In this document: piece after piece, positions 20,675 through 33,900 of the stretch
Layout of the letters: every line of letters starts with the position of its first letter
How positions within the stretch are numbered: position 1 is the first letter of the stretch
Source of the DNA: Neocallimastix lanati (nom. inval.)
Taxonomy: Eukaryota > Neocallimastigomycota > Neocallimastigomycetes > Neocallimastigales > Neocallimastigaceae
Assembly: GCA_016946835.1 (NCBI GenBank)
Contig: JACVTC010000060.1
Coordinates: forward strand, 695,501 to 759,500
DNA length: 64,000 nt
Direction of reading: 5' to 3'
The notes under the pieces: model-generated
What the model saw: the letters and a program-made list of their open reading frames with translations, nothing else
The model's database searches: none
Told to the model about the DNA's origin: nothing
Made by a program: the position numbers and the translations under genes

Positions 20675-23129
20675 TATAAAAAAAACAATAATAATTATAA
20701 AAAAACAATAATAATTATAAAAAAAACAATCAAAAGTACTTACAAAAAGAAACATGACTGAAATACAACTATTAGAAAAAGATCAAAAATTTAACATTAC
20801 AGAAGAGTTTAAAAATTTATTCCCAAAAATAAACCTATCGAAACTTTTAGCAGCTAGCCCATCTATAAGAAAAGAATTAGAACAAAAATTAAAGCCCAGA
20901 GTTGAAAAGATTATCTGCTCCATAACCAACACTAATATTCCTATTATTATTGGGGATTGTTATAATATACCATTAAAGGTTTTATTTGATACTGGGGCTA
21001 ACATAAATATTATACCACAAGAAAGTTACAATAAATTAAAATGTAAAAACATAAATAAAATGGATAAAGAAATTGAAATTAAATTAGCAGATAATACTAT
21101 TGTATTAACAAATTAATATACTGATTTAAAATTAAAAATTAATGATAAACTGGTAATATATGATAAATTTTATATCATTGATTATACTAATCCTTTTTAT
21201 GACATAATCATTGGGAGAAGTATACAAAAAAAATACAGAATATTAATAGATCCTGACGATGATTCTATTTATCAAAAAAATTACAATAATAGTTTAACAA
21301 AAATTGTAGAAATTATAAATGATAATGGCAATGATACACCACTTATTAACGCAGTAATTATTATAGATGAAGAGGAAAAAGAATTCAATAAAACTTTAGA
21401 AGAAATTATTAGTAATGTACCAGAGGAAATAAAAACAAAAATTTAGAAATTTAATATTAAACAATAAGAGTTGTATGGCAACATCACTTTCTCAGTTATC
21501 CACAGCAAAACTAGAACCACATTCAATAATAACACTTACAAAAATCCCAATAAAATTAAAACCATATAAAATGTCTAAGGAGCACTCGGAAATATTAAAA
21601 AAAGAAATTGTATCATTACTAAAGAAAGGACTAATTGAGCCATCTCACTCTCCATGGTCTTTTCCAGTTCTTTTGGTGCAGAAAAAGAATGGAAAATGGA
21701 GAATGTGCATTGATTACAGAAAATTAAATAATATAACAATAAAAGACTCATATGCACTACCATTCATAGATGAACTCATAACATCAGTAAGAGGAGCGAA
21801 AATTTTTTCTGCATTAGATCTATTTTCCGGGTATCACCAAATACCCATGAACAAAGATGATATAGAAAAGACTGCATTTACTACGAAATACGGTAACTAC
21901 AATTTTCTAGTGATGCCCTTTGGTTTAACCAATGCACCGGCATCATTTCAACGTGAAATGAATAGAATTTTACTGCCTTTAATAGGTGAATGTTTGTTTG
22001 TATATATTGATGACATTGTAGTTTATTCAAAAAGTATGAAAGAACACATCAATCACTTAAAGCAAGTATTTAATCTTCAAAAATGCCAATTTTTCAAAGA
22101 TAAAGTTGAAGTATTAGGTTACGTTCTAACAACCGAAGGACTAAAGACGTCACCTTCAAAAGTATAAAGTATTGCTTTGTGGGAAAAGCCTACTAATATA
22201 AATGAACTTAGGTCATTTTTAGGGCTGACGAGTTACTATAGAAAATTTATTAAAAATTACTCAGTAAGAGCTTTTCCACTTTATCAACTATTAAAAAAAA
22301 ATGCTAAGTTTAACTGGAATGATAAATGTACGGAAGCATTTGAAGATTTACGGCAATGTCTCTTAACGGATCCTATACTATCATTTCCGGAATTTTCCAA
22401 ACCATTTATTGTAAGAACAGATGCCTCTAGGTGTGGAATTGGTGGTGTACTTTTGCAAAAGGAAGAGGATGGATTAGAGCACCCAATATATTGCGTAAGT
22501 CGTTCCTTAAAACCAGCGGAAGAAAATTATCCAATTACGGACCTTGAAGGACTAGCAATAATTTACTGCTTAAAGAAATTTAGGGAATACATAGTAAGTA
22601 ACAAAAATATAACAAATTTCATAACTGACCACCAACCATTATTAGGATTTTTTTTAAAAAGCAAACCAGTTAAAGGAAGGCATATCAGGTGGATTGAAGA
22701 ATTTAACAAGTACAACATAAAATTAAAGTATGAAAGAGGAAAAGGAAATATTTTCGCAGATGCCTTGTCTAGACTACCATCTAAGAATAATAAAGGAATA
22801 ATAAACTGTATTAATGCCATACTTAGTGAAATAAATCTAAAAGACTTAGATCTACCAGAAGGTATAAGAAAATATTTTAGTAAAAACTATCAAATAATAA
22901 ACAATACTTTATATTATAAAAGAAATAATATGTATTTGAAAGTTATCGTTAGAGATGAAGATAAGAAAAACATAATAGATAGAGCACATAATGTCAGCCA
23001 CAAAGGAGCTGAAAAAACAACTCTTAGAATATTACAATCGTATTATTGGCCTGGAATCTGGAGCGATGTTAAAATGTGGGTAAAGTCTTGCCATAGGTGT
23101 CAACTCTTCAGGCCAAAACCAATGGCTAA
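20169..23129 (+). pseudogene. pol: Pol of element B, decayed and truncated in integrase
   Basis: Pieces follow one another in changing frames: lysine-rich N-part (to about 20450), an Asn/Lys tract (20459-20761), protease with FDTGANINII (20754-21116, then TAA), RT (21475-22167) with IDYRKLNN, LDLFSGYHQI and YIDD, then RT connection and RNase H to the integrase zinc finger (22177-23129; AHNVSHKGAEK and CHRC). Compared with C, RT lacks about ten codons after HLKQVF, and codon 22165-22167 is TAA where C has CAA. The integrase catalytic core is absent: sequence passes after CRPKP-like RPKPMAN directly into tRNA sequence. It is a dead copy of the C/F lineage. Confidence 0.88.
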
Positions 23130-23182
23130 TCATATGACCTGTGGGTTATGAGCCTACCAAGCTTCCACTGCGTTATGCTGCT
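23130..23182 (-). pseudogene. Truncated initiator tRNA-Met (copy 4)
   Basis: The + strand carries the 5' two-thirds of the tRNA (minus-strand orientation) up to the start of the T arm, with several substitutions. The remaining T arm and 3' acceptor strand are replaced by element B pol. This is a junction by recombination or deletion, not an insertion with a target duplication. Confidence 0.88.
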
Positions 23183-23706
23183 ATTTTACAATTTTAAAAA
23201 TTATTGATACTTTTTGTAAGTAAATTTCATTTTTTATAACAATAATGATATAAAACAAATATGTGTAGTAACATATTTATATATTTAATAATAATTATTA
23301 TTAAATATTAATTTATATCTTTTTGATAATAATTATTTTATTTTATTTTTTGTTTCATGACATTATTGATACTTTTTGTAAGTAAATTGCCTTTTTTAAA
23401 ATAATTTTGTTAAGTGTTAAGATTTTAATATAATTTATATTTTATATTTAAATAATAAAATATGTTTTATTAAAAAAGATTTACTAGGTTGATATAACTA
23501 AATAGTAATATGCTATATAGACATAAAGTAATAATAAATAATATATTTAAATAATTTGATTTAACACAAATTTATTTATTATTAAATTTAATAATTAAAG
23601 TTATTTGATAAAAGAAATGTAAAAAATAATTTTCATTAACCTAAGAAAATTAAAAAAATTAAAATATAAGTAAAAAAAAAATATATTTCAAAAGAGATAA
23701 TTTAAT
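23183..23706 (-). repeat. tRNA spacer units 4/5 with an S repeat fragment
   Basis: The motif ATTATTGATACTTTTTGTAAG occurs twice (23199 and 23364). Between them, about 23248-23355, lies a repeat S fragment beginning GATATAAAACAAATATGTG, which recurs at 60300. The second spacer then runs normally to tRNA 5. No coding sequence. Confidence 0.65.
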
Positions 23707-23778
23707 TAGTAGTGGTATGTTTCGATCATACTATCTGTGGGTTATGAGCCCACCACGCTTCCACTGCGCTACGCCGCT
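23707..23778 (-). tRNA. Initiator tRNA-Met-like, copy 5 (probable pseudogene)
   Basis: It is 72 nt with intact anticodon arm and initiator T loop ATCGAAA, but it has changes in both acceptor strands (AGCGGCG against CACTACT gives mismatches at pairs 3 and 6 and one G-U) and in the variable region (AGATA for AGGTC). Function is doubtful. An A-type solo LTR starts 15 bp upstream of its 5' end. Confidence 0.85.
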
Positions 23779-23793
23779 ATTATACAACTTTTT

Positions 23794-25310
23794 TGATACG
23801 GGGTGTCACTAAATACCTTGTATTTCCTATTAAATACTCTTAATAATAATAAAATAAAATTATTATTAAATATTCTTATTAAAATCTTTTATTAATATCA
23901 AATATAATAAATATTATTATTAAATATTCTTATAAATTTCTTTTATTAATATTAAATATAATAAAAATTATTATTAAATATTCTTATAAATTTCTTTTAT
24001 TAATATTAAATATAATAAAAATTATTATTAAATATTCTTAAAAATTCTTTTATTAATATTAAATATAATAAAAATTATTATTAAATATTCTTATAAATTT
24101 CTTTTATTAATATTAAATATAATAAAAATTATTATTAAATATTCTTATTAAAATCTTTTATTAATATCAAATATAATAAAAATTATTATTAAATATTCTT
24201 ATTAAAATCTTTTATAATAAAAATTATTATTAAATATTCTTATAAATTTCTTTTATTAATATTAAATATAATAAAAATTATTATTAAATATTCTTATTAA
24301 AATCTTTTATTAATATCAAATATAATAAAAATTATTAAATATTCTAATAAAAATCTTTTATTAATATTAAATATAATAAAAATTATTATTAAATATTCTT
24401 ATTAAAATCTTTTATAATAAAAATTATTATTAAATATTCTTATAAAATTCTTTTATTAATATCAAATCTAATAAAAATTATTATTAAATATTCTTATTAA
24501 AATCTTTTATTAATATCAAATATAATAAAAATTATTATTAAATATTCTTATTAAAATCTTTTATTAATATCAAATCTAATAAAAATAATTATTAAATATT
24601 TTATTAATATTAAATATAATAAAAATTATTACTAAATATTCTTATTAAAAATTATATATTTAAATCATTACTAATTCTTATTTTTATATTAAGAATAATA
24701 AAAACCTATTTCAATAAATATTTGATGTAAAATACAGAATTATAAGTTTCTGTATAATTTTTTCTAAAACCTTTGAAATAAACTAAAAATAAAACAAAAA
24801 TTAAAAATAAATTAAATCTTTATTAAAATAAAAATGAACTAAAATACAGAAGAATTCCAATAATAAAAATGATCTAAAATACAGAAAATATCAATTCTGT
24901 ATAATTCTCTCTCTGAATAACAATATCAAGAAGAAGCTACCGCCCGGAATGCCCTTCGTGATACAAGCTCCAAATTAATTTTTTATATTTTAATAATAAA
25001 TGTTATTTTTTTTTTTTAAAAAATAATTTAAAATAATAGTTAAAAATTAAAATAAAATAGTTATAATAGTTTTTTTTTATAAAGAATATATTAATAATAA
25101 ATAAAATGTATTAAAATAAAAGTATAAAAAGAAGAATAAATTTCTTTCTTTTTAATACTTGGAACAAATAATTTTAATTTTAAATTTAAATAAAGAATAT
25201 TTTAAAATTTAATTTTTTTTCTTGTTTCCAAACTTATTTTTATAGTTATGTGTTAATATTTATTTTTTTTTGTTTTGAATATCTTAGTGTTTCAACCCCA
25301 GCCCGTATCA
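23794..25310 (+). mobile_element. Solo LTR of element A type (1517 bp)
   Basis: It has the same ends as the A 3' LTR (TGATACGGG and CCCGTATCA) and near-identical sequence, with about three fewer 54-bp units. The flanks are T-runs (TTTTT before, TTTT after), so a target duplication of four Ts is possible but cannot be distinguished from the T-rich context. It lies exactly between tRNA 5 and an older F-type LTR end. Confidence 0.88.
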
Positions 25311-25313
25311 TTT

Positions 25314-25566
25314 TGATTAATAACAAAATTATTAAATTAAAATAAATAATAAAGAACAAATTCTTGTCTAACTTAACCCAAAAATTAATCCATTCTAAAA
25401 AAAAAATTAAATCCATATTAAAGAAAATTTAATTAAATAAAAATAATTAAAATAAAATAATAATAAATTAATTAATCATTAATAATTTTAATTAAAAACT
25501 AAAATAAATTAATAAATAATATTTTTCTAAAACTACAAATAAACAAAATAATAAACAAATTTAATA
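25314..25566 (+). mobile_element. 5' fragment of an F-type LTR
   Basis: TGATTAATAACAAAATTATT and the next 250 bp match the beginning of the F LTR (61162 onward), then similarity stops abruptly at ACAAATTTAATAG, where element G gag sequence begins. The rest of this LTR and its element are missing. Confidence 0.75.
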
Positions 25567-25567
25567 G

Positions 25568-26584
25568 TCAGAAGTTAATAAATTAAGGTCTGACGCCCAA
25601 GTTACCGTACCCGAATTGGCTTCTTCTGTTAATGATAGTTTTTTATTAAAAGAAGATTTTAATAATTATAACCAGGACTTACAGAAAAAACTTTATACAT
25701 TTTACAGAGATAACAAGAATATTATTAATCAACATTCTAATTTAACTAAAATATTTAATGAAAAATTAGATATAAAAATTGGTACCAATGATGAACCCTC
25801 TTCCAGCCAAACTGTACCACAAAATCAAGATGATAACGCATCTATTTCTACAAGACGTGATGCAGACAATGATGTTATCATGAAAAATAGTTATTCTAAT
25901 AACTTACAACAAGTACCTGAACCTGGATTCTTTTCGGGAAACACTAATGACACAGATTTATTTTGTCAATTATGTGAAGATACTTTCTCAACTTATCCCA
26001 ACTTAGGATTACCAGAAGAAGTAAAAATAAACTTTGTCAAATCTCGTTTGAGAGACGGTGCAAGAAATTGGTATATTGCTACCTATAACGAGAACAATCA
26101 TCCAGGAACACTAAAGAAATTATTAAGTGATATAAAGAAAACTTTTACGAATGTTGCAAGTAAAAAATTGGCTAAAATCAAGTTAGTAAAATTAAAACAT
26201 TCGTATGGGAAAATAAATAATTATATAGAAAAGTTCAGAACGTTAACTACTGGTCTGTCTTGGGATGAAGAAGCTTTAGTATTATTTTTCTATAATGGAC
26301 TTCACCCAAAGTTCCAAGAAGAAATAGATAAAATGGAAGAATTCCCTACAAAGCTTGGTGATATTTATACTAAGTGCATCTTATTTGAAAATAATATTAA
26401 AAGTAAGGACCAATTAAGAAATAATAATGGTAATAAAAATTCGAGAAAGAAACATTCAAGGCCACACGTAAACAATAACAAGAATTATAATAATAATAAT
26501 TATTATACTAAAAATAAATCTAGCAATAATTATTTTAATAATAATAACAATAATAATAATCAAAATAATAACCAAAAAAACTAA
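25568..26584 (+). pseudogene. gag: Gag of chromovirus-like element G, 5' truncated
   Basis: The frame is open from just after the junction with the F-type LTR fragment and has no ATG at its start, so the N-terminus is lost. Residues containing EPGFFSGNTNDTDLF and GARNWYIATYNE resemble the retrotransposon gag capsid domain (compare KVFSGKRNELSAFL and GTAAEWYADL in element E). The C-terminal 60 residues are Lys/Asn-rich. No zinc knuckle is visible before the stop. Confidence 0.78.
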
Positions 26585-29500
26585 TTGATGGACTTCAAAA
26601 GGAGTCCAGAACATCAAAAATTTAAACAATTTATTATAATTTTCATACACTTGATTCAATCAATGAATCAAATCTCCCATCTACTTTCCTTTTATTTAAA
26701 TTTTATATTCCTATTAAATTTCTAAATAATTTTACAATTAAAAATTCAAAAATTCAAAAATTAACATCTGAATATGTTAGATTCAGGATCCTTTTGTAAT
26801 TTTATTACAGGAAAAATTAGTAAATAAATTAAAATTAAATATTCAAAAAACAAAAAATAAAATCCTAGTCAAAGGTATTTCAGGAAGAATAACAAAATTA
26901 GATCAATCTGTTTGGTTAAATTTCCAAATTAAATTTTTTAAAAATAATAAATCAAGATTTTAAAGAAAAATTTTTAATTTCAAATTGTATTCCTACTGAT
27001 TTACTTTTTGGTAGTCAGTTTATTAAGAAATTCAACATACATTATAATTATAAAAATAACACCTTATATTCTTATTTAAATTATTACTCTTTAAATAATT
27101 ATAAAAATAAATCTATAAAAAATAAAAGAAATAATTTTTATTTAAATTCACTGAAAAGAAAAATAAAAAATAAATTTTATTATAAAAATTTTTCAAAAAA
27201 AATCTCCAAAAAATTTAATTTAAAAAATTTTTCATATTTCTCAAAAAATCCAAAGTTTAATAAATATAAAAATTCTAATAATAAAAATTCTAAAATTTAT
27301 GTATATGTAAAATATTTAAATAAATATAAAAGTAAATTTTCTTCCAAAAAATTTAACAAAAATCATAAAGATTTAAATAACAATAAAAAAGAATATAGTT
27401 ATAATTTTTTAATATATTGTTTCCTTTCAACAAAAAATAAAGTTGAAATTGAAAATGAGGAACCAAAATAGAAGAAATTCCTCATCAATATCAAGATTTA
27501 GCAATCGTATTTAGCAAAAAAGAAGCAGATAAATTACCTCCTCACCGTTTAACACACTGTAAGATTGTTTTAGAAAAAGACACTACACTTCATTACGGCC
27601 CGATTTATCCATTAACTGAAGAAGAATCACAAGTTCTTAAGGATTATATAAAAGAAAATTTAGAAAAAGGATTTATTAGACCATCGGAATCACCCGCTGG
27701 ATATCCTTGTCTTTTCCAAAAGAAAAAAGATGGTTCCCTTCTTTTATGTGTGGACTATAAAAAATTTAATGCAGTAACTATAAGAAATTCATATTCTCTC
27801 CCTCTAATAAAAGATATAATAGAAAAAGTAAAGGGAGCAAAATACTTTACCAAATTGGATTTACGTTCTTCTTATAATTTAATAATAATAAAAGAGGGTG
27901 ACGAATATAAAACAGCATTTAGAACTAAATATGGCCATTATGAATATTTAGTTATGCCGTTTGGATTAAAAAATGCGCCTGCCACTTTCCAATCATTTAT
28001 TAACTCTATTCTTAGACCATACTTGGAAAAATGTGTAATCTTATATTTAGATGATATTTTAATTTATTCCAAAGATGTGGAGGAACATCATAATCAAGTC
28101 AGAAATGTCCTTCAAACTTTAATTAATAATAATTTATATGCGAAATTAGAAAAATGTGAATTTGACCAAAATAAAGTTGAATTTTTAGGTTACATTTTAT
28201 CTGGTGATGGTGTATCTACTGACCCAAAGAAAATTAAATCAGTAGAAGAGTGGCCAAGGCCAGAGAATTTAAAAGATGTTCAAAGATTTATTGGCCTATG
28301 TAATTACTATAGAAGATTTGTTAAAGATTTTGCAAAAACTGCAAAACCCTTACATAATTTAACAAGGAAAAATATAAAATTTTTATTAACGAATGAATGT
28401 GAAAAATGCTTTTAAGGAATTAAAGAAAAGATTAATTACTTCTCCAAATCTACTCCATCCTTATATTACAAAACCTTTTATAGTAGAATGTGATGCAAGT
28501 AATTATGTTATTGGTGCTGTTCTATCTCAAAGGGATAAAGATAATAATTTACATCTAGTAGTATATTATTCTAGAAGTTTACTAAACGCCGAAATAAATT
28601 ATACAATTACTGATAAAGAACTACTCGCTATAAGGGATGCTTTTATTGCTTGGAGACATCTACTCCTTGGTGCTAAATACCAAATTACTGTCTATACAGA
28701 TCATAGGAATTTAATATATACATTAGGAGGAAAGTTTGCAAATCAAAGACAACACAGATTGTACCTTTTCTTCCAAAAATATAATTTCATAGTAAAGTAT
28801 AGACAGGGAAACAAAAACGGAAAACCTGACAATCTATCTAGAAGACCTGATTATATTAAAAACAACACTGAAGAAAAACCTAAAAATATTTTAGACATTA
28901 AAAATGTTAAAGAAATTCCATGTTTTGTTAGCATTGTTAGTGACCTTTTAGAAAGAATTATTGATGCTACCAAGTCTGACTCTACAGCTGAGGATATTCG
29001 ACTTTACTTTAGTCCTCAAAATGTAAAAAATGATATGTCTTATAAGCCCTTCAGGAAAATGGAAAAGTTTAAATTAAAGGACAATTTAATATTTTATAAT
29101 AATCTAGTCTATATTTCTAAAGTTCACCGATTAGAAATATTAACAAAATATCATGAAAAGCCCGCAGCCGGTCATTTAGGAATTAGAAGAACTTTAGAGT
29201 TAATAACAAGAAACTTTTGGTGACCTAAAATAAAAGAAGATGTAACCAAATATGTAAACTCTTGTCAATCCTGTACAAGAAACAAAATAAATAGGCACAG
29301 AAAATATGGTCTTCTACAACCTTTGGATACTCCCGAAAGACCTTGGAAATCTATAGAAATAGACTTTCTATGCGGTCTTCCTGATTCTAAAGGATATACA
29401 GTAATAATGGTAGTTGTCGATCGCTTTTCTAAAATAATCCACTTAATTCCCTTTAAACAAATACCTGATGCAAAACAAACTGCTAAGGCTTTTATGAATA

Positions 29501-29601
29501 ATATCTTTAAACTACATGGTTTACCTCAAGATATTTATACAGACAGAGGATTACAATTTACAAGTGCTCTTTGGAATGAATTTATGTACTTATTAAATTG
29601 T
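26585..29601 (+). pseudogene. pol: Pol of element G, broken and truncated
   Basis: A protease remnant LDSGSFCNFI is near 26780, followed by about 650 bp of eroded A+T-rich sequence. RT is open from 27459 to 28415: PPHRLTHCKI, FIRPSESPAG, LDLRSSYNL, MPFGLKNAPATFQ and YLDD. A one-base insertion near 28405 shifts the frame (ECEKCF-stop against NAFKELKKRL in the next frame). RNase H and integrase finger follow (28393-29220), with TGA at 29221-29223 after NFW where Trp is expected, then the integrase core to 29601 (IDFLCGLP, TDRGLQFTS). The third catalytic residue, C-terminus and 3' LTR are gone: sequence continues as tRNA spacer. The overall type is Tf1/sushi-like, close to E. Confidence 0.85.
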
Positions 29602-29986
29602 CAGGTGTTAAGATTTTAATATAATTTATATTTTATATTTAAATAATATAATATGTTTTATTATAAAAGATTTATTAGTTTGATATAACTATATAGTAAT
29701 ATGCTATATAGAAATAAAATAATAATAAATAATATATTTAAATAATTTGGTATAACAAAAATTTATTTATGATTAACTTTAATAATTAAAATTATTTGAT
29801 AAAAGTAATGTAAAAAAATAATTTTCATTAAACTAAGAAAAATAAAAAAATTAAAAAATATAATCAAAAAAAAGTGAAGATCAATTAGCAGCGGTATGTT
29901 TCGATCATACGACCTGTGGGTTATGAGCCCACCACGCTTCCACTGCGCTACGCTGCTATTTTATGATTTCAAGAATTATTGATACT
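29602..29986 (-). repeat. tRNA repeat unit 6
   Basis: It enters the unit at TGTCAGGTGTTAAG directly from the element G integrase gene; TTGTC is shared microhomology at the junction. It contains the conserved CTATATAG dyad and tRNA 6, and ends in TGATACT where element E is inserted. Confidence 0.75.
29886..29957 (-). tRNA. Initiator tRNA-Met (CAT), copy 6
   Basis: It is identical to copies 1-3 over 72 nt. Element E begins 29 bp upstream of its 5' end, with E transcribed in the same direction as the tRNA. Confidence 0.96.
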
Positions 29987-30949
29987 TGTAAAATAAAATA
30001 CTTATCAAGTCTAGGTTTGTGGCTATTCTAAACTAACTTTACTACACTAATAACACTATATCTTAAACCTCTATTATTTAATTAATTATTTTTTTTTAAT
30101 TTCTTTTATTTATTTATTTTATTTATTAACTAATTTTCAACAACCACTTAACTGGGTAACGCAGGGTCCTTTCCGGAGTTCCCACTAGCAGTTAAGGTTT
30201 TACAAACTATAATATAATTGTTTTATAAGAAAGTAACTATTCTAATAATAGTTACGAAACTAATAATAAAATTTAAATTTTCCTATTCTATACGATTTTC
30301 CAACTATCGTTCAATAGTTGAAAAATTAACTCTTTTTATACTTTTTCAAAATAAAGTTTTAAATCAAAATAAATTTTAATAAATTACATAAACATATTAT
30401 TTTATATTATCAATTACATTATTTAATAAATTACATGAAATGTTATGAATTATTTTAATATAAATCCTATTTAAAACTATCTAATTTTTCTAAAATTTTC
30501 TATGAAGAAAATTTAGAGTTTAATTCATTAATTATATGATTAAATATATTCTATCCATATATTTAATTTAAATTTTGCCAAGTTGTGAAAACCAATTTAC
30601 TAAACCACAACTTGCTATTTTTATTTTTAGAATTTCTATAATTTAAAAGACAAGTAAACAAAACGGCAAGTTTTTGTAAACAAACGGAAAAGGCAATATT
30701 CCTTTAATTATTTTAATTTAACTAATTAATGACTAATTATTTTTTAATTTATGAAGTTTCGTGATTCAACTGAGTAATTGTTACGTAAATTCTCCAAATA
30801 ATTTAGTCATAAATTTTTGAGAAAATTATTTAAATTAATAATTTGGAATACATTTAAATTTATATTAAAAATTTGGAAAACATTTTTATCCACAATAATT
30901 TACATTACATTACATTTAAATACGTATTCAAATTATTAAATATTTTACA
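29987..30949 (-). repeat. 3' LTR of element E (963 bp)
   Basis: It begins TGTAAAATA and ends TATTTTACA on the + strand (9-bp inverted termini). Between 30147 and 30196 a GC-richer segment can fold: CTTAACTG with CAGTTAAG. It is equivalent to the right LTR base for base as far as can be checked by eye. Confidence 0.92.
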
Positions 30950-30960
30950 TGCCCCTCTGT
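30950..30960 (-). promoter_or_regulatory. Polypurine tract of element E
   Basis: On the minus strand it reads ACAGAGGGGCA immediately before the 3' LTR, 22 bp after the gag-pol stop. Confidence 0.75.
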
Positions 30961-30982
30961 TTAAGTCGAGCCCCTGAGCGAC

Positions 30983-33900
30983 TTATAATCTCGAAGGAAC
31001 TCTATTAGTTCTATTGAACTCTTGAACTAATTGAGGATCGGAGATTTCTTCTTCAGACAACCAAGTGCATTCAGTAGCTGGAAGTCCTTTCCATAACATA
31101 AAGTAAAGAGGTTTATTGTTAACAACTTTAGCGGCAACAATCTTCAAAGGTTCCTTTCCTTCAGTATCAGTAGCGATCGAAGTAATTCGAGTATTAGTAC
31201 TTGCACTTGATTCATCAAATTCTCTTTCATTGTAAGGTTCTAGGTTTGAAATATGGAAAACATTATGACACTTAATAGTATCAGGCAATTCTAATTTATA
31301 AGAAACAGGACCTGTTTTTTCAATAATTTTAAAAGGACCAAGTTTTCTGTTAGTCAATTTAGAAGGACCTTTTGGAAGTAAGTCTGGACGCTTTAACCAA
31401 ACTTTATCACCTACTTTTAATTTTGGTCCTACAATTCTTAAGTGATCTGCATATCTCTTATATCTTTCCTTAGCTTTTTCTAAATTTTTCTTGAGGAATT
31501 GCATGTTTTTCCTTATTTGTTCAACATGGTCAATGGTACTTGTTCTTCTGCTATCAGCAGGTATAACTGGATTGAATTTTGGATTAAAACCATAATTTGA
31601 GAAGAATGGTGTCTGATTAGTCGATTGTTGTAATGTGTTATTATATGCGAATTCAGCATAAGGAAGAATGTCCATCCAGTTATTTTTTCTTTTGTTAATA
31701 TAGCACCTTAAAAATTGTTCTAATATACCATTAACTCGTTCAGTTTGACCATCTGTTTGAGGGTGATGTGCTGTTGACAAATTTTGACGAATATCTAATA
31801 GACTGCATAATCGTGTCCAAAATTCCGAGGTAAATTGAGAACCCCTATCCGAAACAATATCATCTGGAAGGCCGTGTAAGCGAAAGATTTCACGAAAGAA
31901 AACATCTGCAGCGATAACAGCGGTAGGAAGGTTTCTAAATGGGATAAAATGAGCCATTTTAGTTAATCTGTCTACTATAACCATAATTACTGATTTGTCT
32001 CTCGATTTAGGTAAATCAGTGATGAAATCCATTGAAACATATGACCATGGTCTTTTTGGAGTAGGGAGCGGTTGAAGTAATCCATATGGTTTATGACGAT
32101 CATCTTTAGCTTGACAACAAATCTTACAAGAAGCAATGTACTTTACGATATCATCCGTCATTCTGAACCAAACAAAATTTCTACTAATAACTTCTTTAGT
32201 TTTAAGAATTCCAAAGTGGCCTTGCACAGGATTATCATGGTGGATACCGATAATAATATCTTTCATCTTGTTAGGAACAAAGATAAGTCCTTTATAAAGA
32301 AGTAATCCATCCTCCTCAAGTTCGAAATCTTTCATTTTACTTTTATATTTATTGTTAGTAGTCGATACTCCTTTCTTTACGCTAATTAATTCCTGGATAA
32401 ATTTATCCTCTTTTGTATTCTTTATTAATTCCTCTTTTAGTTGACCTTGGATTGAAGGGTATGAATTATTATCTAAGTCCATGATAGCGAAGCACGGGAT
32501 TGAGTCTTCTTCATCCTCAATTTCTTTATCTTCATAGTCTGGTCTTCTTGAAAAAGCATCTGGTTTTCCACCCTCTTTTCCTGGTCTATATTGCAATTTA
32601 TAATCGAATCGTGACAAAAATAAATTCCATCTAATTTGTCGTTGAGATAGAAATTCTGGCTTACGAGGGAAAGTAAGATTTTTGTGATCTGTGAAAATTA
32701 TAAACTGGTGTTTTGAACCCTCAAGGTAATGTCTCCACTCTTGCAATGCACACTTAACAGCTAAAAGTTCCTTGTCATAAATAGGGTAGTTTCTTTCAGA
32801 TTTGGACAAACCTCTAGAATAATAACAGATTGGATGTAACTCATTTGTATCCTTATTTCTTTGAGATAATACGGCACCAATTGCAAAATTACTTGCATCT
32901 GTCTCTACTATAAACGGTAATTCTGGATCTGCATGGGCAAGAATAGGTTCTCTGGTAAAAAGTTTCTTCAAAGTTTCGAATGCAACGGAGCATTCTTCAG
33001 TCCATTCATATTTAATATCTTTTCTTGTTAAGTTGTGTAACGGCTTAGCAATTTTAGCAAAGTTTGGGATGAATCTTCGATAGTAGTTGCATAAACCTAT
33101 AAATGATTGTACTTCTTTGACTGTAGTTGGTATTGGCCATTCTAAGATAGACTTAACTTTATCCGGATCCATGGAAATTCCTTGATTGGATATTACGTGC
33201 CCCAAGAATGTTGTTTTCTGGACTTCAAATTCACACTTACTTAATTTTGCATAAAGTCCACTTTCATGTAAACGTTTAAGAATCTTCTTCACATGCACGC
33301 GATGTTCTTCTAGGGTGTTTGAGTATATAAGTATATCATCAATATAAGCGAAAGCGAATTCATCTAAGTATTCCCCTAATACATCATTAATAAAGTGTTG
33401 GAAAGTAGCAGGTGCATTCTTTAATCCAAAGGGCATTACTCGGTATTCATAATGACCGTATCTTGTTCTGAAAGCGGTTTTATACTCATCTCCTTTACGA
33501 ATTCTTACTAGATTATATGCTGATTTTAAATCTAACTTAGTAAAATACTTAGCTTCTCTCAATCTGTCAAAAAGCTCGGTGATTAAAGGGAGTGGATAGG
33601 AGTCCCTTATAGTATTTTCATTAAGTCTTCGATAATCGACACAAAGTCTTAAACTTCCATCCTTTTTTCTAACGAATAAAATTGGAGCACCAGCAGGAGA
33701 TGTTGAAGGTCTAATGAAGCCTTTTTCTAAATTTTCTTTGATATATTCTTTTAAAGCTTCACGTTCTTCCTCCGTTAATGGATATAAAGGACCATAAAAT
33801 AAGTCAACATCATCCTTTAATCTAATTTTACAGTCATACAACCGGTGAGGAGGTAATTTATCGCATTCTCTTTCATCAAATACACTTTTATATTCCTTAT

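Noticed and set aside
32093-32305. Plus-strand ORF of 70 codons within element E.
   Set aside because: It is antisense to the integrase region of the intact gag-pol ORF and has no recognisable domain.
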